Assembly: GCA_900128585.1 (NCBI GenBank)
Contig: LT642828.1
Span: forward strand, 1 to 10,281
Direction: 5' to 3'
Origin: Stramenopiles sp. TOSAG23-3
Taxonomy: Eukaryota; Sar
DNA: 10,281 nt
Both the position numbers and the translations under genes were made by a program. The notes under the pieces were generated by a model. That model was given only the letters and a program-made list of their open reading frames with translations. It did no database searches and was not told where the DNA came from. Shown here in pieces: positions 7,701 to 10,281 of this stretch; the stretch's first letter is position 1; every line of letters starts with the position of its first letter.

Positions 7701-9420
7701 GACTCTGTAAAGGCGGCGACAGGCAGTAGAGATGGTATTCTGCATCGCAGCCGTCGCATAAGAGCATTTTGCCATGGTCGTCATCTTTCTGGCAACCGGT
7801 GCAGCCTCCGTTTGGAGGACGGGCAGGTTTTACCACTGTTGCTGTTGATTTTACTTTTGGTTTTGTCCGTGCTTTTTCTCGTTTTTTGCTCTTTGCGACC
7901 GAATGTCTACTTTTGGGGTCATTGGTATCAGAGCGCACTACTTTGGCGTCTTTACCCCCAACAATATATTTTAGCTTGACGGACTTCACTTCTTCCCCGT
8001 CTTCAAATTTTATATGAAACGTCCCGTCATTGTTTATTGCCATCACCGTGCCACTGTACGCCCGCGCCCATCTCCATAATTTTGCTTTTAATTTCACTCC
8101 AACTTTTAATATCTTTTGGGTGACTTCTTGCTCATTTAACTCTGACTTCTTGGCTTCGCCCAATTTCACAGGCACTCCGCACTTGCCGCACCAGTATCGT
8201 TGTACCCGTGCTTTTCTTGTGAAACCATCTTTGCGGGCCTTACAACCGCATTCCGGGCACAGTGGGCGTTCGATTTCTTTCTTTGTTTCTACAATTTCTG
8301 CACTCTCTTTTAGTTCTTTGTTATCACTCGTGGCTGGTTTAATCGTTTTTCTTGTTGAACCCAAAGCATTAGGGGTATGCTGGCCGCCGGCACAAGAAAG
8401 TTCTGTGTCTCCCAAGTCTTGTTTTGAATGTACACTAGAGCTGCTCTTGTTGTGGCGTTTTTGCCGAGGGCGGGAGGTGCACTCGGGGCAAAACCAATCC
8501 TCAGACGGGATTTTTTTCAGTTTTGGCGAGAGGCAAAACATGTGATAGTCTTTGTTGCACGCATCGCACTTGAGCGTTTTGTCTGCACTATCGGTGAAGG
8601 TGCAAATTTCACAGCTCTGTAACTTCTGCCCGGTCGCTCGAAACCCTGCCACATTTTCAACATGCGCCGGCGTCTTTATGTGTTCTTCTCGCTCGGTAAC
8701 TGTGGTGTTGCAATGGACACAGAATAGACCTTCGGGCCTTTCCTTGGGCCCGGGGTCTGCTGTTGCTATTTGGGCTTCCTCCGTTGCAACAGCGTGCTTC
8801 GGACGCTTGGGGGCATCGCTTATTCTCTGCAATTCGCCCCCGTCAAAAGCTTGGCGGGCCCTCTTTTTCGACGGTTTCTCTTCGCCCGATACGTCATGGG
8901 ACGTAGACGCAGACTGGCTCAATGCAACTTTTTCCTCTGCGATTTGCCCATGGCTGCAAGAGTTTGAAGCCAGGTGGGATACTGCGTCTTCGTATTCGGT
9001 AAAACTAGTGTTTCCACACATGTGGCACCCAAACCGAAACAGGCAAGGAGAAGAAAAGTGTTTTCGCGTCGAACGGCGCTGGGCTGTCGGCGTGTGGTTG
9101 AAAAGCTTGGCCTTTTCGCTTTCTGCGTACTTGGGGCCGGACACTTCAAAAAAACGGAGCTGGGGGCTAGCAACTTCTTCCCAGCCCCATCGTGACATCA
9201 CACCATCTTCAAACAATATATGGAATGGCTTCTTGCCCCTGGATGTTTTGTTGTATTTAAATACGGTCGCCCTTTCATACCCAACTTCGCCAGAAGTTTC
9301 AATTATTGCGGCATTAGAAACGTGTATCACTATGTTATTTTGAGCAAGCGACTCTCCAAATTCTACCGAGAGTGGGAAAAAAACTTTATCAAGTGGACAA
9401 TATTCCGCTGCGGTGTCCAT
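1744..9420 (-). CDS. Trithorax/MLL-like histone H3K4 methyltransferase (multi-PHD, ARID, bromodomain, FYRN/FYRC, SET)
   Basis: A single uninterrupted frame of 2,558 residues. The start ATG has A at -3 and G at +4, and an in-frame TGA lies upstream at 9460-9462. Order: Tudor-like 48-92; C2H2-like finger 132-157; U1-like finger 234-253; PHD 270-314; zinc ribbon 388-414; Tudor-like 441-487; PHD 540-585 and 612-658; acidic Ser tract 681-720; Tudor-like 753-800 and 928-985; Cys-rich block 1013-1254; ARID 1376-1464; bromodomain about 1505-1605; triple PHD 1700-1890; ePHD 1990-2097; FYRN about 2130-2190; FYRC about 2211-2328; SET 2417-2540; post-SET to the C terminus. The ePHD-FYRN-FYRC-SET series is the signature of trithorax/MLL enzymes, nuclear proteins that methylate H3K4 at active genes within COMPASS-like complexes. 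Basic clusters (e.g. 182-189) are candidate nuclear localisation signals. No CXXC domain is seen. Class assignment is firm; orthology to a named member is not. Confidence 0.95.
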   Translation of the reverse strand: MDTAAEYCPLDKVFFPLSVEFGESLAQNNIVIHVSNAAIIETSGEVGYERATVFKYNKTSRGKKPFHILFEDGVMSRWGWEEVASPQLRFFEVSGPKYAESEKAKLFNHTPTAQRRSTRKHFSSPCLFRFGCHMCGNTSFTEYEDAVSHLASNSCSHGQIAEEKVALSQSASTSHDVSGEEKPSKKRARQAFDGGELQRISDAPKRPKHAVATEEAQIATADPGPKERPEGLFCVHCNTTVTEREEHIKTPAHVENVAGFRATGQKLQSCEICTFTDSADKTLKCDACNKDYHMFCLSPKLKKIPSEDWFCPECTSRPRQKRHNKSSSSVHSKQDLGDTELSCAGGQHTPNALGSTRKTIKPATSDNKELKESAEIVETKKEIERPLCPECGCKARKDGFTRKARVQRYWCGKCGVPVKLGEAKKSELNEQEVTQKILKVGVKLKAKLWRWARAYSGTVMAINNDGTFHIKFEDGEEVKSVKLKYIVGGKDAKVVRSDTNDPKSRHSVAKSKKREKARTKPKVKSTATVVKPARPPNGGCTGCQKDDDHGKMLLCDGCDAEYHLYCLSPPLQSHPTEEIWCCPYCVATGHDRFVKQRHELRIQLEAKKPLGCKICKLPDETQDSFIMLCDGCDGEYHGNCLVPPLTTVPDGEWFCPECTCTVGLWQSIDTNARTGANSDESCSSSSSNSESDSESASSSEEGSSSDESDSSTSDDDQKSDQEPEKLNTELERETMNVLLEHKNIIEDGNSVLGCRIVLVLSPGSRRSNGRIVRYDSDKQLHLVVLHSSAAKWVDLSSLPCLVSQPYMLWAKHDNRKEPAEVFTPYGPSHRWFEAAYDPDLQIIVRVFEKNATCKILLKQACSKKALYGADGSITIGKRGVSSATGLLKEWLHSLLKQAQHETKVAFRVRETARKMETSSMFAGTSAHGVGKQLVVVKTQKNVTVVQYDIASKKHLITPPFIAPSHTIAEWVDLQFLIVSGYITYASDPSPPAPLHGIVSSDTGPNKDGPGECCVHCDVSVGVKSIGVLSAADCRQLALFPNLVRNPVPACKCENCGSLVHMTCMQPSYTHHGSMQKPFMCLKCSTKCFSCQGDGSVGNVLAQQGRVKWQTCSTKLGPQLFCGDCAPKQEVNQFCSVCYGTFSDDLDKIPMYCAECKSFFHKKCQEEHMSQLDENKFKFRPIAVNWSLKDRTNKLNTCPCCPYIFQYVEDMVTHCRTVHRMDPVEILCCNTLCKTVKFHKKQSIERGQKYACTICRKRGRLSSFSDVRWKQWVLEKRRSKKEFSSKAVHAFDTPLEKGESGSAQPSGTKIVESEVADTGTLNVDAEARAAPNAPNAPNAPNPGLQISAGSSVVNVISDQEKRHCSEMTTTLSKQHDTRVFLEKLQHFYESTGQGVRLRSLILGGRELNLHRLYLEVQTRGGNDQVTSKPGGWLAIFRSLENYNGTDTSASFRLKTIYKRYLLDYEISHQNNHQNSHENHELADSTSAKESDIVKETMVTFQTFTCSSCTFKQMQNVVDKMRELDKYCFFTMPVTTAMAPTYKNVIEKPMCLGLMSDKISSKQYSLANSINEFHNDLGLLVRNAAVFNGTSTMVWREAWKFLEACNPIFDKTFSEFSRVPGEYIQELGRLEQPRRRDFAKKAIISTREEKEKQRKLSEEKRKAMDKWYIWKDSETLLSSIPFQAISYQTEKEAYTLGWVDMCGICGSNGEKDVLFCVECGEAFHYYCVGRTNNVSAENSYSWRCTNCKVCEACGEAHSDETLILCDVCDRVYGLECLNPPLNAPPASGWVCAGCLNCPSCNFIANAGAKGKDKRCRWGEQVGNECKVCEKFKNIEEDQQKLLENNCRICMEQCTGDALVCGHCNCLVHYTCEEENEVSKYELSPVEYICALCRPVCMDGIEYGNYHAGQQVHCAVKNIQTYRLSLESTRSAHVLPLLTLEQGGGVLRLGTMPSTEFSFHASTPDYINLAESRLQGYDTVTTSANIWKDFRRCVFCSKIGDSNLHGRMIQLPDYAWCHVNCALYSSEICESETGLILHLEKAVRRGKKTASNVSLCSLCGKIGATMGCSKTRCKASFHVHCAIQANVRQNRQGAVVCAQCADQSLPTLSISVVNRHVTAYVPPETIPGDIQCFRIGTLTLLRLGKVVIPSYSGKGDIVYCGQYYSKATIYPVGYKSLRIFWSFTRPFKRCVYLCEVLLKDVDKVMLSGEKTRGKELFFRITASDCPIGSPLSVLESDNVHTLYSLLRSKIETLYSAATQTVGKGIEKYVAARNALTTRAASDNCYGLSGDFFFGFRVPAICRRIEALPNTAFYAFDKGFFNSLNYRFKYVTPSSMEVLKVKMAKERSSRNSVTEVLPSRTCAFNARSDGLTVLKKKNNGAENENGGGTAAKSRRRTAGDANSVASHMVIKYQKLKSENIWERVQVKRSPIHRWGLFAQRDIDSNDMVIEYIGERIRAIEADKREKIYDLTHDMGGCYMFRLDSNTIIDATHKGNMARFMNHCCDPNCYAKVVSVNKQKHIIIFSNRQISAGEEIVYDYQFPVEADAIQCNCGSVNCVGRMN
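1747..2172 (-). other. SET and post-SET catalytic domain (residues 2417-2558)
   Basis: The catalytic domain ends the protein. Landmarks are RSPIHRWGLFA, IEYIGE, IDATHKGNMARFMNHCCDPN, C2504, the VYDYQF motif with its catalytic-site tyrosines (2533, 2535), and a CxCx4C post-SET (C2546, C2548, C2553) that with C2504 should bind zinc. These bind S-adenosylmethionine and the target lysine. Two positions differ from the common motifs: Arg-Trp instead of Gly-x in HGWGL/HGRGL, and Cys for Ser in NHSC. Confidence 0.95.
2323..2340 (-). other. Win-like motif before SET (residues 2361-2366)
   Basis: NARSDG lies about 55 residues before the SET domain. Animal MLL proteins carry an Arg-containing Win motif (A-R-x-E core) at a comparable place that inserts into WDR5. 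The core here is ARSD, with Asp in place of Glu. Position and core match; WDR5 binding is inferred. Confidence 0.4.
2437..3033 (-). other. FYRN and FYRC domains (residues about 2130-2190 and 2211-2328)
   Basis: FYRN shows GTLTLLRLGKV followed by ATIYPVGYKSLRIFWS, close to the family motif (LGxI ... IxPVGYxSxRxxWS). FYRC shows FFRI at its start and GDFFFGFRVPAICRRIEALP near its end (FFG, then the IExLP motif). They are adjacent, as in MLL1/2 and ATX1-type proteins. In MLL1 the two halves associate to form one fold, which also holds together the cleaved halves of that protein. I see no taspase-type cleavage site here. Confidence 0.85.
3130..3453 (-). other. Extended PHD (ePHD, residues 1990-2097)
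   Basis: A C2HC pre-PHD zinc knuckle (C1990, C1993, then AWCHVNC at 2012-2018) is joined to a PHD with C2053, C2056, C2065, C2070, H2075, C2078, C2094 and C2097. This combined module precedes FYRN in MLL and trithorax proteins and supports the class assignment. Confidence 0.85.
3751..4323 (-). other. MLL-type triple PHD array (residues 1700-1890)
   Basis: Three consecutive PHD fingers (1700-1745, 1748-1792, 1844-1890) follow the arrangement of PHD1-3 of animal MLL1. The first two abut directly. A Cys-containing insert (C1795, C1798, C1813, C1823, C1826, with a Trp at 1815) separates the second and third, as in MLL1. In MLL1 the third finger binds H3K4me3. The middle finger lacks its histidine ligand (Gly at residue 1771), described in the findings. 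Confidence 0.85.
4606..4908 (-). other. Bromodomain (residues about 1505-1605)
   Basis: Recognisable features are FFTMPV (the F-x-x-PV start of the ZA loop), APTYKNVIEKPMCL (matching PDYxxxIxxPMDL), and FHNDLGLLVRNAAVFNG, with N1586 at the acetyl-lysine-binding asparagine position. The domain should read acetylated histone tails. The usual PMDL aspartate is Cys here (PMCL). It is followed by a charged, probably helical stretch (1630-1664). Confidence 0.8.
5029..5295 (-). other. ARID/BRIGHT DNA-binding domain (residues 1376-1464)
   Basis: The segment matches the ARID consensus along its length: an FLEKLQHFYE first helix, GRELNLHRLYLEVQTRGG in the middle (the (D/N)LHxLYxxVxxRGG hallmark), then a Trp (GGWLAIF), a TSASFRLK stretch, and a final helix ending YKRYLLDYE. 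ARID domains bind DNA, often AT-rich. It lies about 40 residues before the bromodomain, separated by a His/Asn/Gln-rich linker (1467-1478). Confidence 0.85.
5401..5436. repeat. 9-bp tandem repeat coding for (Asn-Ala-Pro)n
   Basis: Three perfect copies of ATTCGGAGC follow one near-perfect copy. On the minus strand they encode Ala-Pro-Asn triplets at residues 1329-1340 of the methyltransferase, in the disordered linker before the ARID domain. The unit is a multiple of three, so copy-number change keeps the frame. Confidence 0.85.
5659..6387 (-). other. Cysteine-rich block with atypical PHD fingers and a C2H2 finger (residues 1012-1254)
   Basis: About 26 cysteines occur here. An atypical PHD can be traced with ligands C1013, C1016, C1052, C1055, H1060, C1063, C1080, C1083. 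A second can be traced with C1134, C1137, C1152, C1155, H1160, C1163, C1197, C1200. A classical C-x2-C-x12-H-x4-H pattern (C1197, C1200, H1213, H1218) shares its cysteine pair with the second PHD, so only one pairing can be right. C1227, C1228, C1232, C1251 and C1254 may form another site. It is clearly a zinc-binding region; exact folds are uncertain. Confidence 0.6.
6466..7164 (-). other. Two further Tudor-like segments (residues 753-800 and 928-985)
   Basis: Two segments share a pattern: a basic residue followed by a run of hydrophobics, a variable turn, a YD dipeptide, a Lys-His or Leu-His strand, and an ending of WVDL (792-795 and 970-973). This repetition suggests two copies of one beta-rich domain, possibly of the Tudor or Agenet kind, with an unrecognised stretch between (about 801-927). 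Confidence 0.35.
7261..7380 (-). other. Acidic serine-rich low-complexity tract (residues 681-720)
   Basis: About forty residues are almost only Ser, Asp and Glu. This is a disordered acidic linker with many possible casein kinase 2 sites. It separates the N-terminal PHD/Tudor part from the middle region. The coding DNA is a degenerate trinucleotide array. Confidence 0.8.
7447..7803 (-). other. Tandem PHD fingers 2 and 3 (residues 540-585 and 612-658)
   Basis: Both fingers have all eight zinc ligands: C540, C543, C555, C558, H563, C566, C582, C585, and C612, C615, C629, C632, H637, C640, C655, C658. Both contain the LCDGCD core and a PPL turn before the Trp, so they look like products of a duplication. 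They should read histone H3 tails. Confidence 0.9.
7960..8100 (-). other. Second Tudor-like module (residues 441-487)
   Basis: It starts with GVKLKAK and continues with a G-T-V strand, an NNDGTFHIKFEDGEE core and a V-K-L-K-Y-I end. This is the typical Tudor pattern of a DG-turn followed by a hydrophobic strand and an acidic DGE turn. A strongly basic stretch (503-525), a candidate nuclear localisation signal, follows before the next PHD finger. Confidence 0.6.
8179..8259 (-). other. Zinc ribbon resembling those of transposases (residues 388-414)
   Basis: The segment has CPECGC, then a Lys/Arg-rich stretch with an RYWCGKCG end (cysteines 388, 391, 411, 414). This layout is like the short zinc ribbons at the N terminus of IS1-type and related transposases and of some chromatin proteins. 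It probably contributes to DNA or protein binding. Sequence resemblance only. Confidence 0.5.
8479..8613 (-). other. First PHD finger (residues 270-314)
   Basis: A complete C4HC3 ligand set is visible: C270, C273, C285, C288, H293, C296, C311 and C314, with the usual Trp (W309) two residues before the last cysteine pair. PHD fingers read the H3 tail, either K4-methylated or unmodified. It is preceded by a small C-x2-C...H-x5-H finger (C234, C237, H247, H253). Confidence 0.85.
9145..9279 (-). other. N-terminal Tudor-like module (residues 48-92)
   Basis: This segment has the beta-strand rhythm of Tudor-type readers, with the motif FHILFEDG followed by a Trp-rich strand (SRWGWEEV). It resembles the second Tudor-like module (FHIKFEDG at 468-475). 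Such modules usually bind methylated lysine or arginine. The assignment rests on pattern only. Confidence 0.45.
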
Positions 9421-9482
9421 ACTAATCCTTATACCGTCAATCCTCTCCGTGGATACAAATCAACCAAAAACCGGTACCAAAG

Positions 9483-9500
9483 TCACAGGCCACGTGGCAT
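9483..9500 (-). other. Five-codon upstream ORF before the methyltransferase
   Basis: On the minus strand an ATG at 9500-9498 opens a five-codon frame ending at TGA 9485-9483, 62 nt before the methyltransferase ATG. It is the only ATG in the proximal leader. It matters only if transcription starts beyond 9500, which the sequence cannot show. It overlaps the G-box palindrome, so at most one of the two roles (leader or promoter) is likely. Confidence 0.2.
9489..9498. promoter_or_regulatory. Perfect G-box palindrome GCCACGTGGC
   Basis: A 10-bp perfect palindrome centred on CACGTG lies about 70 nt upstream of the methyltransferase start codon. CACGTG is the core site for bHLH and bZIP regulators, and the flanking GC/GC pair is the optimal G-box form known from plants. 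Position and symmetry support a promoter element; the bound factor is unknown. Confidence 0.4.
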
Positions 9501-9559
9501 GCGTGTTGTCCGTGCGAAGCTATGTTTTGTTTGCAGCCTCGCCTTTCCGAACGATGTAG

Positions 9560-9592
9560 CTGACTGACCGACTTGACCGACTGTAACTGACT
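9560..9592. promoter_or_regulatory. Cluster of four TGAC half-sites
   Basis: TGAC occurs at 9561, 9565, 9574 and 9588 within a degenerate repeat of GACTGAC/CCGACTTGAC type. TGAC is the half-site of many bZIP factors. The cluster lies 140-170 nt upstream of the methyltransferase start, just beyond the G-box. It may be only a decayed simple repeat. Confidence 0.25.
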
Positions 9593-9788
9593 ATCGGAAG
9601 GAACAAAAATCTATGAAATGTATATGTACACGTAGTTTCGTCAAATTTAAATTTTCTTTCTGTTGGGCTAATGAATAAAATGTCTTTAATTGATTCATAC
9701 CTACTTTCTTCTTCAATTGTAAAAAAGTAAAAGAGATACAATATTATAATACTCGTACTAAAAATTATTTCTCTTTCTTTTTTCTTCC

Positions 9789-9818
9789 ACAACAACAACA
9801 ACAACAACAACAACAACA
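9789..9818. repeat. (ACA)10 trinucleotide microsatellite
   Basis: Ten perfect ACA units, read as CAA in another phase. The tract is non-coding on the evidence here: the minus-strand frame through it reads as a poly-leucine run and has no other protein-like content. Confidence 0.95.
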
Positions 9819-9853
9819 TTATTTTTTATTATTATTAATATTATTATTATTAT
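9818..9853. repeat. ATT-rich tract
   Basis: Thirty-six consecutive A/T bases made mainly of ATT/TTA units, joined directly to the ACA microsatellite. No gene content. Confidence 0.9.
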
Positions 9854-9861
9854 CATCCATC

Positions 9862-9978
9862 GAAGAAGAAGAAGAAGAAGAAGGAAGAAGAAGAAGAAGA
9901 AGAAGAAGAAAGAAGAAAAAAAAAAAAAAAGAAGAAGAACAGAAGAAGAAGAAGAGAAAAAAAGAAGAAAAGAGAAAG
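9862..9978. repeat. Polypurine (GAA)n tract
   Basis: All bases on the plus strand are purines except C9940: 78 uninterrupted purines, then 38 more. GAA units dominate, with a run of 15 adenines at 9916-9930. Such mirror-like homopurine tracts can form triplex DNA and are often unstable in length. Confidence 0.95.
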
Positions 9979-10212
9979 TTAGTATAGATATTTAATTAAT
10001 TCCACCTCTCTCTCATCATTATATATAATTAATAAAAAATACCTACTATTATACTGTATTACCGTGGGTATTATTATATATAAAAAAAGATAGATAATTA
10101 TAATTGAAGGTGTCAATCAATCAAATAACAGCAACACAGGTACACTACTAGACGAATTGTATTGAAAGGAAACAAATACAGTGATCCTGTGTGGATGTAA
10201 AATATTTTAATA

Positions 10213-10281
10213 ATGAAAGATTGTTGTTGCGAGTTGCGAGATAGAAGAAAAGAAGAATTGAAAATGTCTTCTTCTTATTTT
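10213..10281 (+). CDS. Possible 5' end of another gene, cut by the window edge
   Basis: An ATG at 10213 follows an in-frame TAA at 10198-10200 and stays open for 23 codons to the window end. A second in-frame ATG at 10264 has the context GAAAATGTCT, with a Ser-rich start, and is an equally good or better initiator. Nothing can be said of the product. A short open stretch in AT-rich DNA can be chance, so this is tentative. If real, it is divergent from the methyltransferase and shares the intergenic region with it. Confidence 0.25.
   Translation, partial: MKDCCCELRDRRKEELKMSSSYF

Larger units (their letters stand above)
9421..10212. other. AT-rich intergenic region with the methyltransferase promoter
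   Basis: About 790 bp without a convincing gene. It lies upstream of the minus-strand methyltransferase and possibly between divergent genes. The first 180 bp next to the methyltransferase are of balanced composition and hold the G-box and TGAC cluster. From about 9600 it becomes strongly AT-rich, with microsatellites at 9789-9978 and a TATATATAAA run at 10075-10084. No tRNA or other structured RNA was seen. Confidence 0.6.

Noticed and set aside
8179-8259. CXXC-type CpG-binding domain as in MLL1
   Set aside because: Only four cysteines with ribbon spacing are present. The eight-cysteine CGxCxxC pattern of CXXC domains is absent here and elsewhere in the protein.
8030-8545. Plus-strand open frame of 171 codons
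   Set aside because: It is antisense to the PHD and zinc-ribbon coding region. The Ser/Phe-rich translation is typical of the complement of Lys/Glu-rich coding DNA.
8552-9343. Plus-strand open frame of 263 codons
   Set aside because: It is the longest shadow frame but is fully antisense to the N-terminal methyltransferase coding region with its Tudor-like and PHD modules. It has no recognisable domain of its own.
9520-9819. Minus-strand open frame beginning with a poly-leucine run
   Set aside because: Its start lies in the ACA microsatellite and the rest is AT-rich low-complexity sequence. The leucine run is a repeat artefact, not a signal peptide.

Overview
The window looks like nuclear DNA from a unicellular or filamentous eukaryote. 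The evidence is a 2,558-residue trithorax/MLL-type histone methyltransferase, a coiled-coil protein of eukaryotic style, a plausible short spliceosomal intron, and AT-rich spacers with microsatellites against balanced-composition coding DNA. The unbroken 7.7 kb reading frame, the close convergent genes and the multi-PHD/Tudor protein style suggest an intron-poor protist. A stramenopile (diatom or oomycete) is my best guess, but no sequence mark fixes the group.

Layout from left to right. Positions 1-112 appear to be the 5' leader of the first gene, with a candidate 44-nt intron and a 14-codon upstream ORF. Positions 167-1372 (+) encode an unrecognised coiled-coil protein with a very basic, lysine-rich tail. 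Positions 1373-1743 are an AT-rich spacer between convergent genes. Positions 1744-9420 (-) encode the giant trithorax/MLL-like protein in one open frame. Positions 9421-10212 are a long AT-rich 5' region. It has a perfect G-box palindrome close to the methyltransferase start, TGAC half-sites, a CAA microsatellite, an ATT tract and a long polypurine (GAA) tract. A short open frame that could begin another plus-strand gene runs off the right edge.

The methyltransferase is the main content. From N to C terminus it shows: a Tudor-like module; C2H2-like fingers; a PHD finger; a zinc ribbon; a second Tudor-like module; two PHD fingers; an acidic serine tract; two more Tudor-like segments; a cysteine-rich block; an ARID domain; a bromodomain; the MLL-type triple PHD array; an extended PHD; FYRN and FYRC; a Win-like motif; and SET with post-SET. 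The C-terminal part (triple PHD, ePHD, FYRN/FYRC, SET, post-SET) identifies the trithorax/MLL class, which methylates histone H3 lysine 4. The N-terminal half holds extra chromatin-reading and DNA-binding modules not found in animal MLL, notably ARID and Tudor. The bromodomain lies before the triple PHD array rather than after it. No functional link between the two genes is visible beyond both being plausibly nuclear.
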